A stretch of 64,000 nucleotides of DNA, taken from assembly GCA_027575805.1 (NCBI GenBank), contig JANBPU010000016.1, positions 112,696 through 176,695 on the forward strand. Direction: 5' to 3'. Shown here piece by piece: positions 51,976 to 63,250 of the stretch (position 1 is its first letter; every line of letters begins with the position of its first letter). A program made the translations under genes and the position numbers. Origin of the DNA: Mycoemilia scoparia. Its lineage: Eukaryota > Kickxellomycota > Kickxellomycetes > Kickxellales > Kickxellaceae. The notes beneath the pieces were generated by a model. That model did no database searches. It saw nothing but the letters and a program-made list of their open reading frames with translations, and was not told the origin of the DNA.

Positions 51976-53687
51976 TCAAAACCAACAGCTGACGCTTATG
52001 CTAACGCTCAAGGATCTTAGATAATGCCACCATTTAGGCTACCACCACGCATACAGTATAAAACAAACAGTGCAGAGTGTTAGTAAAGTAACAAGGGCAC
52101 ATATGTGTGAGATCACAGCACTGATCAACTTTGGTCATCTGCTCAATATATTTATGTGGCCAACAGCCATTACTGGGGCTTTAAATAGCTTACAGGCATA
52201 TACAAAAGATCTCCAGACTCGATTATAGCTTCAACATACGGCGTATCATTAAACAACGGGTATTTCTGGGCATCAGGATATTCAATATCGACTTGGCTGG
52301 TATTTGGCAACTGAGAATCTGGTGGATACGGATAAAGATTGACTGAGTATTTGGGATCGTAGAGTCTGACGTACTTGGCACCAGCCACTTGGGCAAGCAA
52401 ATTGTCATTGTTGTCAAAATGCAAGGGTGTTACAGTTCCCTTAGGCCCAATCCAATGATGAACCACCACATCTTCTTCATCTTGACCGCCCTTTCTTGTG
52501 CGTCCCGTACTGGCCATTGCATAGTCGGGTACAACAAAATCGTCCTGTAGTTCAGGCACCTGTAGGAGCAAATTATGCTGGGCCAAGTAGTATACATCCC
52601 CTGCTTCTTTTTCACTAGGAGATTTCAAGGATGGGATCAATACTTTGTCAATGTAATCTCCAAACTCCATATATTCTTGGCGCCACGTGTCGTCAGTATA
52701 CCTTGAGCCTATTTCTATGGGAACCAGTCTATGTGGCCCAACCTTTTTTCTCAGATACTCCAAGTTTTGCCAATTTCTCTGGCCAGGTGTACTACTGCTA
52801 CCATCAGCACTATTGCTGTTGCTTTGCTGTTGTTGTGGCTGTAGGGCCGGCCAAAACGATATGGCGTTTTTTATTACAAATGGCGTTGATTTGGACAAAT
52901 CTTTGATCATGCTTTGGAACTTTTCAAGACTTGGCGGCGTATCATAGCTTGGGCACGGGCATTTCAGAGAATGTCGCAGCTCGAGCTTTATTGCAGGGCT
53001 GGGGACTGCTCCCTGTATCTCTACATCTTTAGCTATTGGACCATGACGGGAATCTTGCTGTTTTAGATCGTATCTGTTGGTTAAAATATTAATAAGGTGA
53101 TGGATATGGTCTCGCCTCTGGGGCTCCAATCCTCCGCCAGCTATTATCAATGCCTTATCCAAAGAGTGCAAAACGCCAACTGCTTGATCCCGCCTATCTT
53201 CCTGTTGTGCACTTTGCTTTGAAATAAAATCTATACATTTCAGTATGCTGACATCAGTGTATAGCACCAACAGAGGAAATACTACCCCCTTTTCTCCTGC
53301 ATTATTTGCCATGTTGGCCACAATGCCTTGGTAGATAGACTCGCATAGTAAATCATATTTTCGGAGATTTTCTGATGGCATGGAGCTTGTGGTCTTGGAC
53401 ACAATGCCATCCGCATTTGGTTTTGTTGTTATAGGCGGTTCAGGGCCCGAGGATCCTGGGCTCAGGGCGCAGCTTGGATCCATTGATTCGTCATGTTTAG
53501 GAGCTGGCAACGTTAATCTTTGTCGCCGGGGCTCAACGGCCACTCCAGAAGCTGGCTTGTTTTTTCCTGCTTTGGCATTGGTCACCTGCTTGAGATATTG
53601 CTTAAACTCTAAGCAGGCATTTTGTAGATATTCTTTGGGCGCGATATTCTGAGCGTCATACTCTAACTGATCTAATATTTCGTCCAT
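51976..53687 (-). CDS. KDM8/JMJD5-like JmjC-domain protein (2 exons visible)
   Basis: Exon 1 is 53687-52194 and exon 2 52038-51976; the junction ATGCCT/GTAAGC to GTAG/CCT gives 518 residues. JmjC proteins are Fe(II)/2-oxoglutarate oxygenases; JMJD5/KDM8 hydroxylates arginyl residues. The JmjC core begins with TPFVIKNAISFWPALQ. It continues with a VPIEIGSRYTDDTW block, YYLAQHNLL, and GTVTPLHFDNNDN, where His and Asp bind iron. The last exon supplies KWWHYLRSLSVSISVSCWF, whose His is the third iron ligand. Without this exon the frame stops after VSYLKPQ and the enzyme would lack that ligand. The start at 53687 is the first ATG; the frame stays open upstream to about 53805, so a further 5' exon is possible. 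Confidence 0.88.
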
Positions 53688-54195
53688 ATAAAAGCTTAAG
53701 CATCCAAACAAAAGTAGTACAAGTGATGGTTTTTGATTTAGAGATCCTCGAAGACGCTTTCTTGCAAATATATTTGGTTGTGAGCCACTACTTTACTGCA
53801 GCAACTTTTAGGCTTGAAAACGTATCCTGGTCTTGTGCAAAGCAAATGATATATACCATTAGGCGATTTGGGTGCCAATTATGGTGCTTCCAGCAAAAAG
53901 GGCGATATTGTGCGTGGCGGTGATCCTTCAAGTCACCTGCTCAAACGTCATGCGTGGAAATCCACTATTGATGTGCTTTCATCAGTAATATTCTATCCAT
54001 AATTTGCTTCCCACGTTTTGCCCTGTGTGCACATTCTTTCCTGCTTTATAGTCTGTGATCTCGCATCCACACATATCAACCCTTATCTGCCTCGCTTCAA
54101 TATACACCACACCTTGTATTCCAAAACACACATAACTACATCTATTCTTGTCTTCTCCTCCTCCCCACTATTTTGGTTTCTTATTTGAAAAAGCA
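53688..54195. promoter_or_regulatory. Divergent upstream region of KDM8-like and DAK genes
   Basis: 508 bp between two starts. Its left third may be coding 5' sequence of the KDM8-like gene (open frame with RKRLRGSLNQKPS to about 53805). The right part, 54000-54190, is C/T-rich and resembles a fungal promoter. Confidence 0.45.
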
Positions 54196-56359
54196 ATGGC
54201 TGACGGAAAACACTTTGTTAACGAATCCACCAAAGTACGTGTATATTTGTAAATACTATTGCTACTACTATAAGAACATTTAGTGTGAACAAAGTAGAGC
54301 AGCTTATATAACAACAAAGACAAAGATTTCGATCTTTTGCTGCTGTTGTTATTAAATCACATACATGTGTATGCCGCCTATCTCATGCTTTAGTTCTTTC
54401 TATCTGTTCTTTCGGTACCATCTTTTGCTATGCCTCTTTCCCGCAGATTACTGCCAATCCTGGCCTTTACTATCTCCAAACACTCACCACCACATACCTT
54501 TTCTTTCTTGCTTGCTTGCTTGTTTGTTTGTTTGTCTGTATATGTATGTATACACGTATGCGTATGTGCATCTATAGCTTGTCCTCGAATCACTTGAAGG
54601 GCTCACTTTAACATATCCCCACATTGCTTTGGATCACAAACACAAAGTGGTATATGTGAAGGATGTAAATCAAGTTCGGGAACAACAGGTCACCCTATTG
54701 TCTGGCGGTGGCGCCGGCCACGAACCTGCCCACGCTGGGTATGTTGGGCCTGCCATGTTGACTGCCGCTGTATCAGGTCACGTCTTTGCCTCTCCCACGT
54801 CCTCTCAGGTCTTGGCATGCATCCGCCGCATCTATTCGCCCAATCATGGCACTCTGGTCATCGTCAAGAACTACACGGGTGATATTCTCAACTTTGGAAG
54901 AGCTATTGAGAGATTCAAGGCCGAGAGAATGGAAAGCAGTGGCGGCAGCAAGGGGCAAAGCCCCCCTCAGATCGAAATGATCGTGGTTGATGATGACGTG
55001 GGCGTTATAGATGAAGACGACGATGATAAGGGTGGAGTTGGCCGCCGCGGTTTGGCTGCTACTGTTCTGGTCCATAAAGTATGCGGCGCTTTGGCAGCCA
55101 CAGGATCTTGCCTTGAAGAGATCAAGAGAATTGCCAAGTTCGTGGTCAAGAACTCATTCACTATTGGGTGCGCCCTTGAATCAGCCTCTGTTCCTGGCGG
55201 CCATGGAAAGCCACGGCAATTGCCGTCTGACCAGCTGGAGATCGGCATGGGCATCCATAACGAGCCTGGGTTTGGAAAAGGAACTCTGAAGCCTGCCCAC
55301 TGTCTGATCGCGGATCTTGTTAAGCACATGGTTACCTCCAAACCATGGTCCGAAATACAAACCAGAGAGAAACACAGCGACATTGTTCTCTTGGCAAACA
55401 ATCTTGGTGCGGTTTCTAACCTAGAGATGGGACTGGTGGCCAACGAAGCTGTAAAATCTTTTAGTTCTCACCATGCCATCAAATGCACTAGGGTCTATAC
55501 GGGAACATATATGACTGGGCTGGCAATGGCAGGTATAAGCCTTACCGCCTTGGTTCTTCCAAACGATGTTCCATTCCGCGAACTGGTCCTGGATGCCCTC
55601 GACAAGCCCGCTCAAGCTCCAGGATGGGTCAACCACCCAGTGGTCAAGTCAGATGATGCTTCTGATCAGGCAAGCGATGCACAGGCCGAGACTTTTAATG
55701 CGGATCCCAAAGATTCGTCCAGCACATTTAAGTCCGAATGGACCAAGGTTATCGAAAGTGGCTACCAGAGCGTGGTTAAAAACGAGCCCACCATCACCCG
55801 GCTGGATACAGAGATGGGAGATGGTGACTGTGGCGAGGTCCTTTTGGCGGGTGCAACTGCCATTCACAATGCGCTGGAGTCAGGTGAGCTATACACAGGG
55901 GGCAACATCTGGACCACCATACGCCAGATTTCGTGTCTTGTTGAGGACTCCATGGGTGGCACTTCAGGCATTATCTATTGTCTGTTTTTGGATGGCTTGG
56001 CACAGAGCCTGGCCTCGGCATCAGAGGGGAGCCCTGTTTCAGCAGAGTCGGCCACTCGGCTCTGGAGTGAGGCCCACCCGCACGCTCTTCAGACGCTTTA
56101 CAAATATACCAGTGCTCGCCCTGGCCATCGCACACTTATAGACTCGCTTGAGCCATTTGTCGCAACCTTCAAGAGCACGGGCGGAGACCTGGAACTTTCT
56201 GTCCAGAAGGCGCTTGAGGGCTCAAGGGAGACTGCAAATATGAAGCCCAAGCGAGGCCGAGCCGTCTATACAGGATCCAACGAAAAGAGCCTCATGGATG
56301 CGGGGGCTGTGGGACTGTGTGCCGTTCTCCAAGGAATTCTCGAGGGTCTGCAGCAATAG
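54196..56359 (+). CDS. DAK1: Dihydroxyacetone kinase (2 exons)
   Basis: Exon 1 is 54196-54234 (13 codons) and exon 2 54578-56359. The product is 606 residues. It uses ATP to phosphorylate dihydroxyacetone to DHAP in the cytosol, detoxifying it and feeding glycolysis. The N-terminal DhaK half has LLSGGGAGHEPAHAGYVG and GMGIHNEPG (near residue 235), whose His binds dihydroxyacetone covalently. The C-terminal DhaL half binds ATP and has TEMGDGDCGEVLLAGATAI, the Asp cluster that holds two magnesium ions, and DSMGGTSGIIY. An acidic loop insert (about residues 135-152, DEDDDDKGG) precedes GLAATVLVHKVCGA. Length is typical of fungal DAKs. The 343-bp intron right after codon 13 contains CT-rich and GTTTG repeats. 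Its substrate links to glycerol metabolism, as does the GDE1-like product upstream. Confidence 0.96.
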
Positions 56360-57899
56360 GGGTGGTGGCGGCAGCAAAAGGAAAGAGATAAGATTTGGAC
56401 AGTGCAGCATCGTATACAAGCTGCCTCTCCTGCCACTGCCACAAGTCCTGATGGCACGCATTTTAGCCCAATCATCGGTATTTCGTTGTTAATATTGATG
56501 GAGATGCAGCAACATTGCAGCCATTGGGTGCATTTTTCAAGCACACAGCAACTTTTCATTACAGTTTGATAATCTTTTAAACAATTCTACTGGGAGACTA
56601 AATAATATGTGCAACAGTCAAGGATAAATTACTGCATGGATCGCAGTTTAATATGTGTCTGTGTCTCACTCTATGGCAAAAATCCATGATCGAGACTACT
56701 GTGGCAATGTGCCCTTTGGCCTGTCCAACCGAACCAAAATGTGTTTGTTTGGAAAACTCCAATGTTCGCCCCAAGTACACTCAAGTGGGGTTGCGTCAAG
56801 AAGGCGGCAGCGCTTTGCCAGGCTACTCCACTATGCATGTTGCAGTCATTTATTTGGGGGGTTTGTTTGGCCTGTATATCCCGCAACATCCGCAGGCACA
56901 CATACATACAGACGCAGAGCGTGCTCCATCCATCTCAGCGTCCAGAATTGTGCAAGATAATGTGCCATGAGCGGACTGATCGGGCCAGCTGCAATGGGTC
57001 TACGGCTCGAAAGAGTATGGGAAGCAAAACCAAGGCTGCTGAGGGGCTTCTGGTCCGAAGACATGGCCTTATTGCGCCACAACTCTGGGTGGTGGTTAGA
57101 AAGAGGTGTTAGAGAACATGAGGGATTTACCTGTAGCAAAAGCAAAAGACGCCTAATTACAAATGGCCGTGTGCTATTTATTTGATCGTATTTGCAATTC
57201 TAGGCCAAAACCAGGCATGCCAGCCGTTTGTATCGAATGAGAGCAGGAGGATGGACAGAATAGGAAAGCCCTCGGCTAAACTAGTGATCATCATATACAC
57301 AACACACATGTGGACAATAGCCAAAGAGCCTGGGACTTTGGGTAAAGGGTGGTAATCATCTGGAGCAGTCTCTAAAAAAGAACTGTGGAAGCAATTTGAA
57401 ACCACTGTGCCCTTTTCACGCGAGTCTTTCGAAATCCATCCCTGTGCTTTGGGTGTCTTCTTGGGATTCTTTGTCAGGAGACACGCCAAAAGAGAAAACT
57501 TTGTGGGAATTCCTGCCTTAGCTCTATGGGCACCTTGTCGCACACAACCTATCATCAAACAGGTGGTGGTGCTTTCAGCTCGAGATTTGTATAAACATTT
57601 GCAAACGCCTGTTCACGAAAGGTACAGAGCCGCCTCTGCGTGTGTGCGTCCGGACAGTGTGGAGACCCATGCAAGCCAAATGCGCTTGTGAACCTTGATT
57701 CCTCACTTTGAAGGAATTTTTTCGGGTAATCCAAGGATCTCACTGACATCCAGCTTCATGCCTCGGCTTAAAAGCCTACTCTCCTACCTTTTGCACCCCC
57801 TTTTCACTTTCTATTTTCTTCTTAAATTATTTCTTGTAACTAACACCACCTTCTACACGTACCTTCCAGACTCTGTGTTATGCATTTGTCTGCACTAAA
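56360..57899. other. Long, relatively GC-rich spacer between DAK and the HSF-type gene
   Basis: 1.54 kb. Part of it (about 56640-57560) is less AT-rich than other spacers and carries overlapping frames of up to 126 codons on both strands. None has recognisable motifs or splice-supported extensions. A long 5' UTR or promoter for the transcription factor is the simplest view; a non-coding transcript is also possible. From 57690 to 57899 the DNA is pyrimidine-rich. Confidence 0.4.
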
Positions 57900-59980
57900 A
57901 TGCAAAATCCAAATAGCTCTGGCCCCAATGATACACCAAGTAGTAGTTATATACCTGATCCTTCCACAACACAGCCTACAGAGCCTGCCCACTTAAATAT
58001 ACCCCACCTGGAAGAATCTGCCACCATGAATTTTGTCCAGCCCATCCCCCACCACCACCACAGCCAGCCACCTCATACGCATCGTGCTGGTGGATCATTG
58101 CCCGACATCCGCTACAATCTTTACGGAATGTCGTTAACATCGCCCCAGGACTCAGGAAACGGAGTCAACATAGTTAGTGGCGAAGACAGCTCCAACAACA
58201 ATAGCAACTCTGCCTCATCGCTTGGCGCTAGCACTGGGGTTATCTCCACAAACAACACCACGGTTCAGCAGCCCACCCACCAGCCAGAGTTCCATCACCA
58301 GACCCATCATAGCCATAGCCACTCGCAGTCTATAGCCGATACATTTGGCGCATTTCCCTCGTCGCAGGCTTCTGCGATGCATTTTTCGTGGGCCCTGCCG
58401 TTATTCAACGATCCCAGTCACTTAACTGTTGGCATGGATCAGCTGTCACCTGATTTTGCCAGTCTTTTCAGCTCGGCCCCCTTCCAGGCCAGTATTGCGG
58501 GTAGCACTGGCTACTACTCTGACCAAGGTCAGGTCTTTGGTACACATATCACCAGCCAGCACACGCAGCAGCAGCAGCAACAGTCACAACATCAAGGCAC
58601 ACAGTTCCAACAGATAGAGACCCAGCAGCAGCACCACCATCACCACCACGCCCCCATAGACCTTGAAACCTTGAGGCTCCAACACTCTCAGGCACACCAC
58701 AGCCGTACTATGACGGCCAGTGATGACAAACTTTCCGTGGCCACTGACGGAATCACCGACGAGAATGCTGGCTTGGCAGTCAACATTCCAACCCCAAGCA
58801 CTGCAACCACTGCCATCGCCAAAAATAGGTCGCCCGTCCATGTTAATGGCGAAAAGTCGTCCCAGTTTCCCCACCAGCTTTACAAGTAAGTGGTGCTACA
58901 TTGCATAGTATTGCCCTGCTTTGCTAGCATTGTTGGCCATGGTTTTTACTGACGTTTTTTGCTTTCTGATATTCATAGTATACTGTGCCAGAACACAGAC
59001 TCGTCACTGTATGGTTGGAGCGAATCTGGCGACCAGATATACATACTTGAAGTTGATCAGCTACTGGGTGAGCTGAGGGCAAGGGGAATGAAGGCCGAGA
59101 GAGAAGACTCGCTTCATAAAAATTTAAACGTAAGTGTCCATGGTCACCACCGCAGCCATCTTTGTATAAAAACCCGTGTGTTACTTGTTTTTAACCTAAT
59201 ACTCCAAACAACCAACCACTTGTTTTCTACGTACAGGACTACGGGTTCGTGCGCATAACAGACCGACGCAAGAGCCGCCATCACACTACTGGGCCAAAAG
59301 AGCCATCAATATTCAGGCACCCGTGCTTTATACGTGACCAACCAGACCTTCTAAATCAAGTGGTGAGGAAATCTGGGCCAAAAAAGGCGCAAAGACGTAG
59401 AGAGAAGCGACGCCGCAAGCTGGAGATGGAAAAACTGGCACAATTAACAGCCAAAGTATCCGGAAGCGGCATATCTTCAGGGTCCTCATCTACAACAATA
59501 TCAATGATGAACATGGTCACAACCTCAGCTTCAGAAACACTAACAGGGCACTCACACATCATAAACAATTCTTCTTCATATCGGTCCCACAAGCGAATCA
59601 AGAGCGGCGAAGAGTTTGAAGCCATGCCACCACCGATAGTCCATCACGCCAATACATTTCCTGGCGCATCTTCAGAAGCGAAAGCCTCCCTAATGACATC
59701 AACTGGCTTTAACGCTGTCAACACGCCAGTCAATCCTGGCACAGGCCATGTACTAGCAACCCCGCCGACAGCCTGCTCAATGTCATCCCCGATTTGGCAC
59801 AATTCTCCGGGACTAATTGTTGCAGGTAGCTTAGAGTGTCCAGACCCCATTACCTCGCCCGAAAATTCCAATAGCAGTGGATTCGATAGTAGTAGTAACG
59901 GCGATGCCAGTAGCAGAAGGAATAGCAATACAAGCTGCTACACACACTACCAGCCTTCGAATCCGCAGGCAGGTATTTAA
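57900..59980 (+). CDS. HSF-type DNA-binding transcription factor (3 exons, C-terminus uncertain)
   Basis: Exons: 57900-58885, 58979-59129, 59237-59980. Phases close to 626 residues. A 320-residue disordered N-terminus (His/Gln/Ser/Thr-rich) precedes the domain. The joined winged-helix domain runs FPHQLYNILCQ, then SLYGWSESGDQIYILEVDQL, then DSLHKNLNDYGFVRITD, and RHPCFIRDQPDLLNQVVRKS. This order matches heat-shock-factor DNA-binding domains (F-P-x-x-L-Y, W-S-x-x-G, N-x-YGF, and F-I-R near the end). Spacing is loose and the usual SFVRQLN helix is altered, so it is a divergent member such as an SFL1/SKN7-like or lineage-specific factor. A basic stretch KKAQRRREKRRRK follows and may be a nuclear signal. 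A GCAG/GTATTT donor at 59972 could splice on to an exon from 60439. Confidence 0.8.
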
Positions 59981-60438
59981 TCCCATTCTGTTCAATCCTC
60001 ACATCCTCTTTACTTTCCATTCGACCACCTGCATTGTCCATCCCAAAACAGCCCCATATGGTGTGTATCTGTCTCAAAACTGCATAAACAATTTATTGAT
60101 GTAGTAGGCATACCATACTACTCCACCACTACCCATACAAATGTTGTATACTTTAACATCTTGTTCAAAAGCTTTTTAAATTATCCATTTACTTCAATTC
60201 CCCATCATTCCACAAGCAGCCCAAAACCCTTCATAACTACACATCACTACATATTATCTCACAATATATTCTAGATTATTCCATCTGTCAAGTTTTTTTA
60301 TAAAGGAATCATTCACACACCCACATATCCATTCACACGCATTTCTATACAGCCACTTACCCCAACAACAGAATAAAATTATTTTTACAAATATTCACTT
60401 ATACTTATTGCTCGTTTATTTCTGAAATGTACATGTAG

Positions 60439-60855
60439 GATCGCTTGAAGGATCTGGCATTTTCTCCCCAGCCAAATATGGCGTTGATCAGAAATAATAA
60501 TTTCGATGAATCAGCACATCATCTCAGACCACTTCAACGAAACTACTACAACCAATCCCAATATACTCAATGGTATAAAAACAACAGTCATATAGTTAAT
60601 ACTCCAGACCACACACCAAATCGCTACCAAAATCAGCCATCAATTGTAAAAAAAGATACCCGATTGATATACAATGATCACAATAATAACAGCACAAATG
60701 TCAACTATAAACTTAAAAGAAAAGCAACAATATTTGATTCTTCAAATGACCATGTTGTTATAAACTCTCTGTTAATGTCTCCTGCAAGCCCATCATTTAA
60801 CTTGAAACCGAACAGCAACAACAACAACAATAATAATATTGGCAGGTTCAACTAA
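60439..60855 (+). CDS. Asn-rich exon or small gene of uncertain parentage
   Basis: An open frame of 138 codons that begins directly after a 3' splice site (CATGTAG at 60432-60438) and has no ATG at its start; the first ATG is inside, at 60478. The product is Asn/Gln/His-rich with a basic phrase NYKLKRKATIFDSSNDH and SPASPSFNLKPNS, then a poly-Asn run. Its style resembles the disordered tail of the upstream factor. If spliced from the donor at 59972 the phase is wrong (the join would stop after about 20 residues). It could be the last exon of the HSF-type gene through another donor, or a separate gene whose first exon is short. Confidence 0.4.
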   Translation, partial: DRLKDLAFSPQPNMALIRNNNFDESAHHLRPLQRNYYNQSQYTQWYKNNSHIVNTPDHTPNRYQNQPSIVKKDTRLIYNDHNNNSTNVNYKLKRKATIFDSSNDHVVINSLLMSPASPSFNLKPNSNNNNNNNIGRFN

Positions 60856-61324
60856 TCTCACCACAATATAGATTCTTGTAATACTACCACCACAACCACA
60901 ACCGCTAATAATCGGAATACTATAAGTAGAAACAGTGCTGTTATCAACAACGGATGTGTATAGCAGCAGGTTTACGAATCTCCCCCTACCATGAGGGCTA
61001 AACTTCCATCAAATAACGCAGCCATTGATAATGGTAGTTACTGTGAATGATGATGAAATAATTATCAACTATTCTTGCCTTTCAAATATTTCTGTCAATA
61101 GTTTGTGACACAAGAGTGTTGAGTAGCAAGATTCGTCCTTTTCGTTTTTCCAAATCCATCTACAAACTTTGGTATTTTTGTTAGCTTATTTTTTCTATTT
61201 TTTCCTTTTTGTTTTCATTTATATTTTAAGTTGTACTTTTTCCTTTTCGAATGTCATAAATGACTGGCACTAATTATTACCTTGCTATTTGCGTTGAGCC
61301 TTGTTTCTAACAGCAATAATTAAA

Positions 61325-61442
61325 TAGGTTATAATCTTTGAAGGATGAAAGTTTACTAGTAAAACTGGACATCCATTTGGTTGCGATTGCCCCTATAATC
61401 ACTGATCACCAAAATTCACCCTTCAAAAATTATGATCCAAAT
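61325..61442. mobile_element. Family A inverted-repeat element, copy 4
   Basis: About 118 bp, in opposite orientation to copies 2 and 3. The right end TTCACCCTTCAAAAATTATG plus ATCC is well preserved; the left end (GGTTATAATCTTTGAAGGAT) is diverged. The interior GGTTGCGATTGCCCCTATAA is the complement of the copy 2/3 core. Confidence 0.75.
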
Positions 61443-61719
61443 GGAGCAGTTTTTTGCATGTATCTCCAATATAAACCACTAAATCTTTAAACATCTATTT
61501 GTTTCTCAGTTTCCCTTATGAATAATATCATAATCTGCTTTAAACCAGCCATTGGGGAGAAAATTACTTGAATTTTGATTAATGAATATATTTACAAAAG
61601 AAAAGGTTTAGCGATTGTAGTGTTTTATTGAGCACGAAAGTATTCTTTTGGATCAAAAAGTAGCTGTTCCTGAGAAGATGCACTTGAAGATCTCACACAC
61701 ATGTAAAAGGTGCTAAAAC

Positions 61720-63250
61720 TTAAAGCATCTGGCGGATGAGAGCGTTGATCTTACCCTCACGGTCACCAGTGTCACCACCCTCAATGTAGTGAATGAACTT
61801 GCGCTTGTTGAAGCCACCAGTGGGGGAAGAGAGCTTGAAGGGCCACAAGAAGTTGTTGACAGCCTTGAAGTTGGGGCCAACGGTGAAGATCTCGTGGACA
61901 ATGTCTTCAATACAGATGATACCGTACTGACCGAGGTTCTTCTCAATGACGTCGTTGTCGGTGAGAGGAATGCGCTGCTTGTTAATCTTACCGTAACCAC
62001 GCTTGTAGACAAGCTCACGGACAGACTTGAGGTTGGGCTGACCAATGGTGACGTAGGGAACGATGAGGTTCAACATTTGCTTGGTGGCGTGAGTAAGGCG
62101 GACAAAGACACCGTTGTTGATCTGGAGGAGACGCAAAAGCTGCATGATCTTGCGGGGCTTGGGGGGAATGTTGTTGATACCCTTAAGGCGGATAACAAAG
62201 GCAAGCTTAGCTTCAGCTGGAACGTAGAAGTTACCAGTGGTGCGGGCCTGGCGCTTAAGACGGACCTCAGCCTGCTCGCGGTCACGGTACTCCTTAATGT
62301 ACTGCTCAGCGCGCTTGAAGATGACCTTGCGCTTGTTGCGGCGGGCCTATTCGTTTGAAAACAAAATCAAAGTTAGACTCAGGTACTGTTGAAAACGCAC
62401 GCTCAACAGAAAATCTTTTTTAGAGAATATTCAGCCCCGAAAGATGGTTAACATGATGCAGCATCGCGGTTGCAAAATCCACTAGCAATCATAAAGTTTT
62501 GTCATCACTTTTCTCTTAACAACAATTAACTACTGAACTGAAGAATATACACACCTTCTTTTCGGCGATCAAAGCAGCCTTCTTCTGCTCAGCCTTCTTG
62601 TTAGCCTCATTGCGGCGCTTGATGATGGAATCGGGGAGAACCTGGTTGCTGTTATAGAGTGATGAACAAGGTTAGACGATGATATAAAGAACATGTGCCA
62701 GACAAACCCATATACAAAATGCCGATAAGGGCAAAGTGCATATATAAGGTAAGCAACGCTGTCTCGATGGCGTGCTTATGTCCTGACAGACTGTATTTAA
62801 TTCCAGAGTAAGATAGATACAGTGTGTTGGCGCAGTGATGGCCCACTGGTACTATCCCCCTCATAGAACACATCCTTGGTGCTTCATCTTAGTGTATAGT
62901 GTACGAATAGTTACACCGAACAAGCGTATATATACAGAGAGACAAACCAAGATTAAAGAAGTTTTGACCAAGCCCCAGAAAGAGGTAATGGTTTAGACTT
63001 CTACCATATATTTAAGGACAAAGGTGGATAAAGTCAGGTAATACCAGAGGGGTATTCTGTTCATTATTATACCTTACATCCCAAATCCTCACCAGTGCCA
63101 GGCGAATTATGTTCCAATGAGCATAAATCACCACTGATTGACAGCTAGCAAGAGTCGGAGCAACAGCTAGTGTTGCGGTATAAAGCGCAAAGACGAAAGC
63201 GAAGCCTAGTATTGCTACTAAGATACGAAGTTGAGAACTTACACGGCCAT
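61720..63250 (-). CDS. RPL7: 60S ribosomal protein L7/uL30 (3 exons)
   Basis: Exons, minus order: 63250-63243 (8 nt), 62648-62555, 62346-61720. Phases close to 242 residues. uL30 is a structural protein of the large ribosomal subunit, bound to 25S rRNA. The joined start is [20 protein letters not shown], a basic helical N-terminus as in all eukaryotic L7. The body has [51 protein letters not shown] and [19 protein letters not shown]. The end is [20 protein letters not shown] then INALIRQML. Codon use is strongly biased to C/G-ending codons, as in ATP3, consistent with very high expression. The 594-bp first intron is by far the longest of this gene and is a candidate host for a guide RNA, though none was recognised. 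Confidence 0.97.

Larger units (their letters stand above)
59981..61719. other. Spacer between the HSF-type gene and RPL7
   Basis: 1.74 kb. It contains the uncertain frame at 60439-60855 and a family A element at 61325-61442. The 60860-60960 stretch is rich in AAC/ACC triplets. The part close to 61719 is the 3' region of RPL7. Confidence 0.45.

Noticed and set aside
53688..53711. Start of the KDM8-like protein at 53711
   Set aside because: The codon there is TTG; the first ATG is 53687. A further upstream exon remains possible.
61789..62358. A 189-codon plus-strand frame across the RPL7 gene
   Set aside because: It is the antisense shadow of the strongly codon-biased RPL7 exon; the minus strand encodes uL30 along its whole length.
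62649..63242. Intronic snoRNA in RPL7 intron 1
   Set aside because: No convincing C/D box pair or H/ACA box could be read on the minus strand; left as a test rather than a feature.
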